Shown piece after piece: positions 28,037 to 36,794 of a stretch of 64,000 nucleotides of DNA (position 1 is the first letter of the stretch; every line of letters begins with the position of its first letter). Both the position numbers and the translations under genes were made by a program. Under the pieces are notes generated by a model, which was not told where the DNA came from, did not search any database, and worked only from the letters and a program-made list of their open reading frames with translations. Where the stretch lies: positions 2,232,001 through 2,296,000 of the forward strand of contig NZ_NXNI01000001.1 in the NCBI RefSeq assembly GCF_002494345.1, read 5' to 3'. The DNA comes from Natrinema ejinorense (lineage in GTDB: Archaea; Halobacteriota; Halobacteria; Halobacteriales; Natrialbaceae).

Positions 28037-29848
28037 ATGTGTGGCATCATCGGCCGCGTCGGCGACGGCAACGCCCTCGAGCCGTTGTTGCGGGGACTGG
28101 AAAACCTCGAGTATCGCGGCTACGATTCGGCGGGCGTCGCCGTCCAGAACGGGACCGGCATCAACGTCGAAAAACGATCCGGGAAGGTCGAGGAACTGAA
28201 GGAGTCGATCGGCGAACCCCTCCAGGGTGACGTCGGGATCGGGCATACCCGCTGGAGTACCCACGGCCCGCCGACCGACGCAAATGCCCATCCCCACACG
28301 GACGAAAGCGAGGACGTCGCGGTCGTCCACAACGGGATCGTCGAGAACTACGCCGAACTCAGGGAGCGGCTGGCGGCCAACGGCTACGAGTTCACGAGCG
28401 ACACCGACACCGAAGTCATTCCGCATCTCGTACAGTACTATCTCGACGCGGGCTTCGACAGCGAGCGGGCGTTCCGACAGGCGATCGACGAACTCGAGGG
28501 CAGCTACGCCGTCACCGCGATGGTCTCCGGCGAGCACGTCCTCTACGCGGCCCGTCAGGGCTCGCCGCTCGTCGTCGGAATCGAGGACGGCGAGTACTTC
28601 CTCGCGAGCGACGTGCCGGCCTTCCTCGAGTACACCGACAACGTGGTGTATCTCGAGGACGGGGACGTCGTCATCGTCGACGAGGACGGCGTCGAGTTCA
28701 CTGATCTCGACGGCGATCCGATCACGCGCACGACGGAGACGGTCGACTGGGACCCCGAACAGGCGGGGAAAGGCGAGTACGACCACTTCATGCTCAAGGA
28801 GATCACCGAGCAGCCGACCGCGCTGGCGCAGGCGATCGAGGGACGGATCGATCCCACGAGCGGCCGGATCGGACTGTCCGCGTTCGAACCGGGCAGCTTC
28901 GAAGCGATCGACAGCGTCCAGTTCGTCGCCTGCGGGACCTCCTATCACGCCGCGCTGTACGGCTCGCTCGCGTTGAACCAGGCGGGCGTGCAGGCGACCG
29001 CCTTGCTGGCGAACGAGTACAGCGTCGCCGCGCCCCCGGTCGACGAGACGACGCTGGTGATCGCAGTCACGCAAAGCGGCGAGACGGCCGACACCCTCAA
29101 CGCACTCCGGCAAGCCACTGCCGAGGGTGCTCGCACGCTCACCGTGACCAACGTCGTCGGCTCGACGGCCGCCCGCGAGGCCGACGACGCGCTCTTCATC
29201 CGCGCGGGACCGGAGATCGGTGTCGCTGCGACGAAGACGTTCTCCTCACAGGCGGTCATACTCACCTTGCTCGGTCACCGCATCGCCACCGACCTCCGCG
29301 GGGAGCCGTCGGCCGACCTCGAGTCGTTGCTGCCGGCACTGGAGTCGATGCCGAGTCGGATCCACGAGTTGCTCGAGCACTCCGACGCCGAAGCGATCGC
29401 CGAGCAGTACAGGGACAGCCGGTCGTACTTCTTCATCGGACGGGGCCTGGGCTACCCCGTGGCGCTCGAGGGGGCACTGAAGTTCAAGGAGATCACCTAC
29501 GAACACGCCGAAGGGTTCGCCGCGGGTGAGCTCAAACACGGCCCGTTGGCCCTGGTGACTCCCGAGACACCGGTGTTCGCGATCTTTACCGGCCAGGAAG
29601 ACGAGAAGACGCTGAAGAACGCGGAGGAAGCCCGGACCCGTGGCGCACCCGTCATCGCGGTCTGTCCCGACGGCCATCCGGCCGTCGAAGCCGCCGACGA
29701 GCACCTGTCGATCCCGGAAACCGATTCCGACCTCGCCGGTCTGTTCGCGAACGTCCAGCTCCAGTTGCTCTCCTATTACGCCGCCGACCTCCTCGATCGC
29801 CCGATCGACAAACCGCGAAACCTCGCCAAGAGCGTCACCGTCGAGTGA
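28037..29848 (+). CDS. glmS: Glutamine--fructose-6-phosphate aminotransferase (isomerizing)
   Basis: Makes glucosamine 6-phosphate from fructose 6-phosphate and glutamine, the entry to UDP-GlcNAc for protein glycosylation and other glycans. The protein is 603 aa, the usual length. It starts MCGIIGRVGDGNALEPLLRG, so Cys2 is the N-terminal glutaminase nucleophile, with RGYDSAGVAV and HTRWSTHG as family motifs. Two SIS domains follow (CGTSYHAALYG, TQSGETADT). The C terminus NLAKSVTVE is the conserved end. It could feed glycosylation of the surface glycoproteins encoded at 48-55 kb (inference). Confidence 0.96.
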   Translation: MCGIIGRVGDGNALEPLLRGLENLEYRGYDSAGVAVQNGTGINVEKRSGKVEELKESIGEPLQGDVGIGHTRWSTHGPPTDANAHPHTDESEDVAVVHNGIVENYAELRERLAANGYEFTSDTDTEVIPHLVQYYLDAGFDSERAFRQAIDELEGSYAVTAMVSGEHVLYAARQGSPLVVGIEDGEYFLASDVPAFLEYTDNVVYLEDGDVVIVDEDGVEFTDLDGDPITRTTETVDWDPEQAGKGEYDHFMLKEITEQPTALAQAIEGRIDPTSGRIGLSAFEPGSFEAIDSVQFVACGTSYHAALYGSLALNQAGVQATALLANEYSVAAPPVDETTLVIAVTQSGETADTLNALRQATAEGARTLTVTNVVGSTAAREADDALFIRAGPEIGVAATKTFSSQAVILTLLGHRIATDLRGEPSADLESLLPALESMPSRIHELLEHSDAEAIAEQYRDSRSYFFIGRGLGYPVALEGALKFKEITYEHAEGFAAGELKHGPLALVTPETPVFAIFTGQEDEKTLKNAEEARTRGAPVIAVCPDGHPAVEAADEHLSIPETDSDLAGLFANVQLQLLSYYAADLLDRPIDKPRNLAKSVTVE

Positions 29849-30034
29849 CGCCGGGTTCACCGTCCGTTCCAGCGCGGTCGACCTCGAGTCGTCCCGGGGC
29901 CACCGAAACTGTCGGCTCGATTCGTTTTCGTGGGCACCCCTGGCAGTCGCCGTCGCCGCGGGTGCAGCCGAGTCCGGTCGCCCCCAGTACCTCGCGAGAC
30001 GCTCTCCGGGGCACACGCCTCTCTCGCGTGCCGC

Positions 30035-30205
30035 TCAGACAGTGTTCGAGGACTCCCACTGTTCGCGACACTCGTCGGTACAGAAGTGTCGATACACGGT
30101 CGTTCCGTCCTCGACGGTCGTGATGACGCGCTGTTCGGAAGACGGTCCTACGGGGTTGCCACACTGTCGACACGCTGGTGAGTCCTCGTCGGTCGAGTCA
30201 GTCAT
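30035..30205 (-). CDS. Small zinc-binding protein (DUF7576-like)
   Basis: A 56-aa protein starting MTDSTDEDSPACRQCGNPVG. Cys pairs C12/C15 and C42/C46 (CTDEC) with a nearby His make a likely TRASH/treble-clef-type zinc site, and the end is CREQWESSNTV. I recall similar haloarchaeal small proteins under DUF7576, but the name is tentative. It is divergent from the Gfo/Idh/MocA gene. Confidence 0.72.
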   Translation of the reverse strand: MTDSTDEDSPACRQCGNPVGPSSEQRVITTVEDGTTVYRHFCTDECREQWESSNTV

Positions 30206-30335
30206 CGGTTGACAGGTAGAACGAGACCCACTTGAACGAATCCATTGCGGCGGATTCGGCCAGGCCGGGCGAAGTTGTTCGTGCTTGCCTCTGACGGCCT
30301 CCAGAAGGACGGTACTCGAGTCCGTAGCATGTGGT

Positions 30336-31373
30336 ATGAGCCACGGGACAGCACGCCCCCCGATTCGTCTCGGCATCGTCGGACTCGGCTACATCGGGAC
30401 GACCGTCGGCAGCCAGTTCTACCACCATCCGAACGCAACCGTCGAGGCGATTTGCGATCTCGATACTGACCGTCTCGAGGGAGTCGGCCGAACCCTCGGC
30501 GTCCCCGACGACCGCCAGTACGCCGACTATACAGCGATGCTCGAGGACGCGTCGGTCGACGCGGTCCTCGTCGGGACACCACACACCCTGCATTACGATC
30601 AGGTCGTCGCCGCCCTGGATCGGGGCGTCCACGTCTACTGTGACAAGCCGTTGACGACCGATCTCGAGCGCGCCCGCGATCTCGCCCAGCGGGCCGAGCG
30701 GACCGAGCTGACGGTGATGGTCGGCTATCAGCGACACCTGCAAGCCGCGTTTCGGACGGCCCGTGAGCGGTTCCTCGAACACGAGCCACAGTGGCTGACC
30801 GCGTCGATCACACAGGACTGGATCGACGACTCGCGGGGAACGTGGCGGCTCGAGCCGGAGCTGTCGGGCGGGGGGTTCCTGTACGACACGGGGAGTCACG
30901 TCCTCGACGGCGTCCTCTGGACGACCGGCCTCGAGCCGGCGTCCGTCGCCGCGAGCATGGACTTTCACGACGACGACGGGCGGATCGACCGTCGTGCCCA
31001 CCTCGACGTCGAGTTTACGAACGGCGCGACCGGCACGTTCTCGTTTCACGGTGACGTGCCGTCGGTCCGTGAACACGTCCACCTGTGGGACCAGCAGGGA
31101 GCGGTCTATCTCGAGGGTGTCCAGTGGGGGTCTCGAACCGTCCTCGAGATCGATTCCGACGCCGGCGAGTACGCTCCGTATATCGATCCCCACGGCGAGC
31201 CGTCCCGCGCCGACGCCTTCCTCGAGAGCGTCAGGGAGGGAACCGAACCGCCGGCGACGGTCCGCGACGCCCTCCGGGTGACGGCACTGACCGAAGCGGC
31301 ATACGAGGCAGCGAGGACGGGAAAGCGGATCAGCATCGATTCGCTGGACTCGTCGGTCACGGACGGTGACTGA
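30336..31373 (+). CDS. Gfo/Idh/MocA family oxidoreductase
   Basis: NAD(P)-dependent sugar or polyol dehydrogenase of 345 aa. The Rossmann motif GLGYIG lies at 16-21. The EKP-type catalytic Lys is in YCDKPLTT (Lys104). The substrate-binding beta domain contains GGGFLYDTGSHVLD, with the conserved D-x-x-x-H-like pattern. The ATG at 30336 places the Rossmann strand at residue 10 as usual. Substrate unknown. It stands alone. Confidence 0.9.
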   Translation: MSHGTARPPIRLGIVGLGYIGTTVGSQFYHHPNATVEAICDLDTDRLEGVGRTLGVPDDRQYADYTAMLEDASVDAVLVGTPHTLHYDQVVAALDRGVHVYCDKPLTTDLERARDLAQRAERTELTVMVGYQRHLQAAFRTARERFLEHEPQWLTASITQDWIDDSRGTWRLEPELSGGGFLYDTGSHVLDGVLWTTGLEPASVAASMDFHDDDGRIDRRAHLDVEFTNGATGTFSFHGDVPSVREHVHLWDQQGAVYLEGVQWGSRTVLEIDSDAGEYAPYIDPHGEPSRADAFLESVREGTEPPATVRDALRVTALTEAAYEAARTGKRISIDSLDSSVTDGD

Positions 31374-31745
31374 GGGTGCCGGCCACGAACCGATCGACGC
31401 CACCGTCCCAGGGCGATCGCACCGCCCCCGTTCCCCTGCCGCCGCAACTGGCAGGTTCCGTGGTCGTGTTCGCCAGTACGAGCGCGGGTCTAACAACGTA
31501 TTTCGTCGAGAAAAATCGTTTTTCGTTACGGAAACGCGTCGTCGAATCGTCGTCGTCGATACCGACGAAGTCGTGCGATTATGACGTTATTACTCGCGAG
31601 GTTTCGGGCTCGAGCCGCCGAGGATCGCCTCCGGACCCGCCGATCGGCAGCGAAGCGATCGACGTCCCGGTAAGACAGTGATAGTCTCCCGTCCCTTTCG
31701 GTTACAAGCCGGATAACTACAACCGGTGACGGCTATCGAACGGGT
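31374..31745. other. Intergenic region without a supported gene
   Basis: About 370 bp between the dehydrogenase and the small zinc-ribbon gene. A mildly AT-rich patch around 31495-31590 could hold a terminator and promoter. No natural-looking protein in either strand. Confidence 0.5.
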
Positions 31746-31961
31746 ATGATCACCTGCACTAACTGCGAGACCCCTCAGTTCTTGCAGATCACGCAGAGTC
31801 GCGTCTACTTCGAGGACGGCGAGATGATCAACGAGATCTCCGAGACCTACGAGTGTACCCTCTGTGGGGCGACCGGACAGTACGTCTACGACGACGACAG
31901 CGACGAGGAGACCGTCACCGGCGACGTCGAACGGACGACGGAACGGCCGAAGTACGCCTGA
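31746..31961 (+). CDS. Small zinc-ribbon protein
   Basis: A 71-aa protein starting MITCTNCETPQFLQITQSRV. Two CxxC pairs, C4/C7 and C37/C40 (CTLC), bracket a YFEDGEMINEISETYE stretch, a typical zinc ribbon. An acidic tail (DDDSDEETVTGD) follows. Function unknown. It is convergent with gvpM, 109 bp away. Confidence 0.78.
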   Translation: MITCTNCETPQFLQITQSRVYFEDGEMINEISETYECTLCGATGQYVYDDDSDEETVTGDVERTTERPKYA

Positions 31962-32070
31962 CGGTCGGCCCCCGTTCGGGGGCGCAGTCGACCCGTTCGC
32001 TCTCCCGGATCGAAGACAGGTGTGATTCTCGCCGTTCGGTCTCCCTTCCGTTCTCCGCTCGAGTTCTCCG

Positions 32071-32394
32071 TCAGTTCTCCGATTCGTCGCTCTCTTCGAC
32101 ACCGTCGTGAGTACTGCCGATACCGAGCTCGGTCAGTTCGTCGAATTCCCCGTTCTGCTCGCGGTCGTCGTTCTGACGGCGGCTTATACCCGCTAGTCGT
32201 CGAGTGGTGTCCCACTCCTCGAAGATACCGTACTCGTTCATCGTCTCCATGCCGGCGATCGCCGCCGTGAGTTTGATTCCCAGCAGCGGGATGTCGGCAA
32301 CTGAGACGATGACGTCCGCTCGGAGGATCGCACCGTCCCTGAGCAGCACGTCGATCACGTCGACGAACGATTCGTCGTCCCGTCGCGGTCTCAT
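32071..32394 (-). CDS. gvpM: Gas vesicle protein GvpM
   Basis: Minor GvpA/J/M-family vesicle protein of 107 aa. The GvpA-like core is FVDVIDVLLRDGAILRADVI, then ADIPLLGIKLTAAIAGMETM. The C-terminal 40 residues are polar and acidic. It overlaps gvpL by 4 nt and is the last gene of the leftward gvp operon, as in the haloarchaeal order F-G-H-I-J-K-L-M. GvpM and GvpJ differ in tail length, and position supports M here. Confidence 0.93.
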   Translation of the reverse strand: MRPRRDDESFVDVIDVLLRDGAILRADVIVSVADIPLLGIKLTAAIAGMETMNEYGIFEEWDTTRRLAGISRRQNDDREQNGEFDELTELGIGSTHDGVEESDESEN

Positions 32395-33335
32395 GGGTGT
32401 GGGTTCGCATCGTCCGCGGCGGGTGCGTTTCCGTCGCTATCACTGCCCAGTTCTGGCGCGAACGTGTACGGCGGCCACGGGCCGGTGAACCTGACCTCGA
32501 GTCCCTCGTTCGCGGCCACGTCGTCGAGTATCGAGCCGACCGCCCCCTCGTCGTCCTCGTGAGCTAACAGCGTGAGCCGTGAGAGGGTCTCGCCGTCGTC
32601 GGCGCCGTCAGTTTCCGAACCGCTGCCGGCTACGTCGTTCGAGAGTTTCGCACTCGGTGACCGCTCGAGCGCGTGGACTTCGCGCGCCTCGGTGGCCAAC
32701 CGCCGTTCGAGGTCCGCGGTCAGCGACTCCCGTCGAGCAGCCCGGAGTTCCGTCAACCGCTGTTCGAACTGCTTTTCGAGCAGGAACGCGGTCCCCTCCT
32801 GGGAGTCGCCGATCTGCTCGTCGAGTTCGCGCAAGCGGTCGTCGCGTTCGATCAGCGCCTCGTCACTGATCGGGTTGACTTCGACGACCTCGACGCGATA
32901 CTCCCAGTGGCCGGCGAGTCCGGAGAGCGCACGCTCGAGGGTATCCGACTCCTCGCGGAGCCACTCCCTGACCCGGTCGTCGTCCCCTCGGAGGATCGTA
33001 TCGAACTGGAACGGGATCGGCGTGCCGAAGGCCTGTCCTGACTCGTCGACGACCGTCTGGTGACGAACGAGCCAGCGCCTGATCGTCGCGATGTCCGCCG
33101 AGTCGTAGATCCCGTCACAGGGGTGGACGACCGCACCGATACCGTCTTCGACGACGACCGAGACCGGTTCGCCGTCAACGCCCGTCGTCTCGAGGTCGGC
33201 GTCCTCGTCGGCCCGAACGATACAATAGAGGTAGCGCCCCTCGTCGATCGTCGGTGCCTCCGCCGGTTCGGCGGTCGCCTGCTCTTCGATCGCCTCGGCG
33301 CGTCCGGTGGGGGTATCGGATTCGCCGTCGCTCAT
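32391..33335 (-). CDS. gvpL: Gas vesicle protein GvpL (GvpL/F family)
   Basis: Accessory vesicle-assembly protein of 314 aa that in Halobacterium contacts several other Gvps. The family core begins EGRYLYCIVRADEDADLETT and ends with the signature VRFTGPWPPYTFAP, shared with GvpF. A coiled-coil-rich middle (about residues 150-225) and acidic termini are present. It overlaps both gvpM and gvpK by 4 nt, so translation is coupled. Confidence 0.94.
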   Translation of the reverse strand: MSDGESDTPTGRAEAIEEQATAEPAEAPTIDEGRYLYCIVRADEDADLETTGVDGEPVSVVVEDGIGAVVHPCDGIYDSADIATIRRWLVRHQTVVDESGQAFGTPIPFQFDTILRGDDDRVREWLREESDTLERALSGLAGHWEYRVEVVEVNPISDEALIERDDRLRELDEQIGDSQEGTAFLLEKQFEQRLTELRAARRESLTADLERRLATEAREVHALERSPSAKLSNDVAGSGSETDGADDGETLSRLTLLAHEDDEGAVGSILDDVAANEGLEVRFTGPWPPYTFAPELGSDSDGNAPAADDANPHP

Positions 33336-33676
33336 TTGTCGTCACCTCCGAACACCGAATACCCGGGTCGGCGAGCGGCCGTCGGTTCGCCGTGAAGCCC
33401 TTCGATCGCGTCGTTGACCAGCCCGTCGAGGTCGCCTCGGAGGTCGTCGACGCCGTTTTCGATCCCCTCGTCTTGCTTGAGCCGTTCGATCTCGGCCTCG
33501 ATCGTCGCGAGTTGCTCCCCGAGGCGCTCGACCTCTTCGTCGGTGAGGTTTCCCGACTCCATGCGGCGAACCGCCTCCCGCTCGAGTGCTTCGATCAGGA
33601 TCTCGACGACGGTAACGATCAGCGTCATCAGCCCATCCCGTGCGTCCTCGCCGTCGCCGACGTCGATCGCCGTCAC
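33332..33676 (-). CDS. gvpK: Gas vesicle protein GvpK
   Basis: Vesicle-assembly protein of 114 aa. The GvpK core is GLMTLIVTVVEILIEALERE, then AVRRMESGNLTDEEVERLGE and LATIEAEIERLK, predicted helical. The tail is Gly/Asp-rich (GYSVFGGDDK). It overlaps its neighbours gvpJ and gvpL by 4 nt each. Confidence 0.94.
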   Translation of the reverse strand: MTAIDVGDGEDARDGLMTLIVTVVEILIEALEREAVRRMESGNLTDEEVERLGEQLATIEAEIERLKQDEGIENGVDDLRGDLDGLVNDAIEGLHGEPTAARRPGYSVFGGDDK

Positions 33677-34293
33677 GACTCCTCGTCCTCCGATTCCGCC
33701 GCCGCTTCCGGAGCTCCCTCGCTGGTCTCGGACTCGTCGGGCGATTCCGCCCCGTCGTCGCTCGAGTCGGTCTCCGACCCCACCTCGTCACCCGATTCCG
33801 CGTCGGCCCCCGAATCGTCACTGAGTAGATCGAAGCCGCCGCTGGTGGGACGGTCCGGATTCGGTCTGGTACCGAGGTGCTTGCTCGCCCGTTTCTCGTC
33901 GTCGACGGCCGAATCACGCCCGCTGGACTCCGTCGAACCGTCGTCGCTCTCGCTCGCGTCACTCCGCTCACGAGCCGTCTCCGACTCGTCCGCCGTGACG
34001 TTGACGCCTCTCGTCGGGTCGATCACCGGGTTCGGCCGATCAATTTCGGCGAGTTCGGGATCCCCGGCTGCTTCGGCGACCCGGCGCATGTCCGTCCCCT
34101 CGGGGAACTCGAGGCCGTACTTCGCCGCCGTCTCGAAGGAGGCGATCGCGGCCCGAACCTGGACGCCGAGCAGTTGCGTGTCGCCGATCGAGACGGCGAT
34201 GTCGGCGTTGATGACGATCCCCTTGTCCAGCAGCATTTCGACCACTTCCGCGAGGTCGGTCTTCTGGCGGCTGGGCTGGAAGTCATGTACCAT
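33673..34293 (-). CDS. gvpJ: Gas vesicle protein GvpJ with long acidic tail
   Basis: Minor GvpA-family protein of 206 aa. Residues 1-80 hold the GvpA-like core, TDLAEVVEMLLDKGIVINAD and IGDTQLLGVQVRAAIASFET. From about residue 95 the sequence is a low-complexity Ser/Asp/Glu tail, roughly 110 residues. That is longer than the GvpJ I recall from Halobacterium. A GTG at 34302 would add three residues. It overlaps gvpK by 4 nt. Confidence 0.92.
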   Translation of the reverse strand: MVHDFQPSRQKTDLAEVVEMLLDKGIVINADIAVSIGDTQLLGVQVRAAIASFETAAKYGLEFPEGTDMRRVAEAAGDPELAEIDRPNPVIDPTRGVNVTADESETARERSDASESDDGSTESSGRDSAVDDEKRASKHLGTRPNPDRPTSGGFDLLSDDSGADAESGDEVGSETDSSDDGAESPDESETSEGAPEAAAESEDEES

Positions 34294-34387
34294 CGCGCTC
34301 ACCCCCGGTGTCGGGTACTCCTCGGTCCGAGTCGGTCGTCGGGCTCACCTCGCATCCGTGTACGTGTCGGTTCAGTAGATCGGTCAT
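34283..34387 (-). CDS. Possible 34-aa ORF between the gvpI slot and gvpJ
   Basis: A short frame starting MTDLLNRHVHGCEVSPTTDS. It begins 10 nt after the stop of the preceding gene and overlaps the gvpJ start by 11 nt, matching the tight spacing of this operon. It could be a real small protein, a coupling leader, or chance. No family is recognised. Confidence 0.35.
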   Translation of the reverse strand: MTDLLNRHVHGCEVSPTTDSDRGVPDTGGERDGT

Positions 34388-34397
34388 TGTTGGTAGC

Positions 34398-35312
34398 TCA
34401 GTCGTTTCGCCGCTGTCGTTCCCGCTCGAGTTCGAACCGACGGCCGTAGATCCGCGTTCGGCTGGGTGCCGTCGAGAGCTTGACATCCCGGGGGACCGTC
34501 GAGTAGCGGGCCCCGCCGCCGAGATCACGTCGGTCGGTAGGGATCGTCGACGACGCCGTCGGGTTCCGCGAGTTCGTGCTCGTGTCCTTGGTCCGCATCT
34601 TCTCGCGGTTGAACTCGTAGAGTCGCTCGAACGTTTCGTGGGTCTCGAGCAGGGCCGTCCGGAAGGCGTCGATTCCGCGCATCGCCTGCTGCTGGATGGC
34701 GACCTGATAGGCCTCCGGATCCTCGGCGACGTCGATGCCCCCCAGCGCCTCTTTGGCTGCGGAGCCGGCGTCCATTCCCGTGTCGAGGATGCCGTCCTCG
34801 TCGTCGCCGACCAGTCCGTCGCCGTCCTCGTCGCCGGTCGCGACGTCCGATACCGCGCCTTCGACCATCCCGGCGTCGTCGCCGTCCTCGAGGTCGTCCA
34901 GCGCGTCCTCGAGTTCGCCTTTCTCCTGCCAAACGTCGCCCAGGTCCGCGGCGTTCCAGGCGTTTAGCAGGTCGACCGCGTCGAACAGCTCCGTGAAGTC
35001 GACGAGATCGGTCACGCCCTCGTCCTCGTTCGCCAGCACGTCCGGGATCTCGCCGAGTTCGATCGCCTCGAGGAGTTCGTCCCCGTCGACCGCGTCCGGC
35101 AACTCGCTCAGATCCATCGCCTCGAGCAGTTCGACGGTCTCCTCGGCGACCCGTACGAGGGTCTCGACGTCGCCCACGACGGTCTCGAGGTTCTCGTCGT
35201 CGAGGTCGTCGATCGCCTCGCCCTCGCTGAGGGCCGTTTCGAGTCGTTCGAGGCTCTCTTCGGCGTCCTCGAGCAGTGCGTCGAACGTGTCCCCGGGCTC
35301 GGCGTCGCTCAC
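34398..35312 (-). CDS. Acidic protein in the gvpI position
   Basis: A 304-aa protein between gvpH and gvpJ, exactly where gvpI lies in haloarchaeal gvp operons. About 240 residues are strongly acidic, with repeated Leu/Asp helices (LEAMDLSELPDAVDGDELLE, AIELGEIPDVL, FTELFDAVDLLNAWNAADLG). The last 60 residues are basic, ending YSTVPRDVKLSTAPSRTRIY then GRRFELERERQRRND. Known GvpI is a small basic protein, so only this tail could correspond to it. It overlaps gvpH by 4 nt. Assignment to GvpI is by position, not by proven homology. Confidence 0.6.
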   Translation of the reverse strand: MSDAEPGDTFDALLEDAEESLERLETALSEGEAIDDLDDENLETVVGDVETLVRVAEETVELLEAMDLSELPDAVDGDELLEAIELGEIPDVLANEDEGVTDLVDFTELFDAVDLLNAWNAADLGDVWQEKGELEDALDDLEDGDDAGMVEGAVSDVATGDEDGDGLVGDDEDGILDTGMDAGSAAKEALGGIDVAEDPEAYQVAIQQQAMRGIDAFRTALLETHETFERLYEFNREKMRTKDTSTNSRNPTASSTIPTDRRDLGGGARYSTVPRDVKLSTAPSRTRIYGRRFELERERQRRND

Positions 35313-35914
35313 GTTTCGTCCTCCGTGTTTTCGTCCGCCCCTGTTTTCGCCGTCTCGTCAGCGTCCTCGCTCTCGGCCGTCCTCGGCCTGACCAGGACGG
35401 TGAGCACGCCGTTTTTCATCATTGCCTCCGACGAGTTCTCTCGCCAGGGGATCTCGATGCGATCGAGTTCGCGCCCCTCGATGGCGATGACCAGCATCGA
35501 GTCGTCGAACCCGACCGTGACGTCGTCCGGATCGGCACCGGCGACATCCGCGGTGACGACCAGTTCGTCGTCGTAGCTCCGGGTTGATACGTTGTGATCG
35601 CTCGAGGAGCCCGACGATCGGATGCGGCGCGTTCGCGACCGATCGCCGTCACGGTCTCGTCTCTCCTCGCCACCGAACGGGTTGCTACCGAGTGGCGAGT
35701 CGTCCGCCGAGCGGTCGTCACCGGAGCGAATCGAGATGTCGTAATCGAAGATCGCCCGATCACCCCGCCGACGCCCCGAGGTCGATCCGCTCTCGAGCGA
35801 TTCGAGCGCGGATAGCAGGCTCGAGAGCCAGTGCTCGTCGTCGATCCGACTGTCGTCGGATCGGTGGTCGTCGTCCGATTCGTCGCGGTCGTCCGGCGGA
35901 ACCCTGTCGCTCAT
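35309..35914 (-). CDS. gvpH: Gas vesicle protein GvpH (Hsp20-like)
   Basis: Small-heat-shock-like accessory protein of 201 aa. The N-terminal half is polar and disordered. The C-terminal half has an alpha-crystallin-type strand pattern: YDDELVVTADVAGADPDDVT, VGFDDSMLVIAIEGRE and AMMKNGVLTVLVRP. This fits GvpH, which resembles Hsp20 chaperones. It shares one nucleotide with gvpG and overlaps the next gene by 4 nt. Confidence 0.9.
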   Translation of the reverse strand: MSDRVPPDDRDESDDDHRSDDSRIDDEHWLSSLLSALESLESGSTSGRRRGDRAIFDYDISIRSGDDRSADDSPLGSNPFGGEERRDRDGDRSRTRRIRSSGSSSDHNVSTRSYDDELVVTADVAGADPDDVTVGFDDSMLVIAIEGRELDRIEIPWRENSSEAMMKNGVLTVLVRPRTAESEDADETAKTGADENTEDET

Positions 35915-36168
35915 TATCGTTTTACCTCCACGCGGCCACTCGAGAGCCGCTCGTGGACGTCGCGGGCGGTTTCGAGCTCCGCCTCGAGTTCTTCCTTGCG
36001 GCGGCGATACTCCGCCTCGGAGCGTTCGCCGAGTTCGTACAACAGCTGGTTCTCCTTGAGGTCGTCCTCGAGGGCGTCCACGTCGTACAACTCGTCGAGC
36101 GCGATCGTGTGCAGCGCGTCGATGATACCGACGAACGGCCGAAACAGGAGGTCGTCGATGACGAACAT
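35914..36168 (-). CDS. gvpG: Gas vesicle protein GvpG
   Basis: Accessory Gvp of 84 aa, the usual size. The conserved start is MFVIDDLLFRPFVGIIDALH, followed by a helical coiled-coil region LYELGERSEAEYRRRKEELE. It lies 2 bp after gvpF and abuts gvpH in the leftward operon. Confidence 0.94.
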   Translation of the reverse strand: MFVIDDLLFRPFVGIIDALHTIALDELYDVDALEDDLKENQLLYELGERSEAEYRRRKEELEAELETARDVHERLSSGRVEVKR

Positions 36169-36170
36169 GG

Positions 36171-36794
36171 CTATTGCTGGGCTCCGATTTTCACGTCGAC
36201 GAAGCTGTACGGCGCGAACGGACCCGTGTACTTGACCATGAGCTCGTCGTGCTCGTCCTCGAAGCGGGCGATCGCGTCGTCGAAACGTTCACGGTCGGAT
36301 TCCGCGACGAGATACGAGCGGTTCAGGACGAGCCGATCACTGAACAGGTCGTTCGCGACTGACTGCGCCGCAATCGGCTCGAGCAGGTCGGCGACCGCCG
36401 TCTCGATCGCTTCGGGGTCGACATCGGCGTCTTCCTCGCGCACGAGTTTGAGGCCGAGTTCGATCTTTCCCTCGATGTCGTTCATCGCGCGCCTGAACGC
36501 CGGCCTCGCACCGCGCAAGACGTTCTTCAGCGCCCGATCGCTCTCGAAGGCCATGCCGAACTGCATCGGAACGACGGTCGTCCCGCCGTCGTACTCCATG
36601 ATCTCCCGGAGGACGTCGTCGTGACGCTGGGCGTCCTCGTCCGTCTCTTCTGGATCGGTGGTGTCGATGTCCGAGACGACGGCACCGAGTCGGCGGTGGG
36701 AGATCGTGTACACGCGCTCGGCCCCGGCGACGGCCTCCGTCTCGAACTCGACGGTATCGGACGCGACGACGCCGTAGACGTATCGGTTGCTCAT
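36171..36794 (-). CDS. gvpF: Gas vesicle protein GvpF (GvpL/F family)
   Basis: Assembly protein of 207 aa and first gene of the leftward operon. It starts MSNRYVYGVVASDTVEFETE and has RLGAVVSDIDTTDPEETDED and VVPMQFGMAF, as in Halobacterium GvpF. The C terminus carries YTGPFAPYSFVDVKIGAQ. An upstream in-frame ATG at 36863 would add 23 unconserved residues, so I prefer 36794. Confidence 0.94.
   Translation of the reverse strand: MSNRYVYGVVASDTVEFETEAVAGAERVYTISHRRLGAVVSDIDTTDPEETDEDAQRHDDVLREIMEYDGGTTVVPMQFGMAFESDRALKNVLRGARPAFRRAMNDIEGKIELGLKLVREEDADVDPEAIETAVADLLEPIAAQSVANDLFSDRLVLNRSYLVAESDRERFDDAIARFEDEHDELMVKYTGPFAPYSFVDVKIGAQQ

Noticed and set aside
29640-30212. 190-aa plus-strand frame at the end of glmS
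   Set aside because: Overlaps glmS out of frame and is Ser/Arg-rich.
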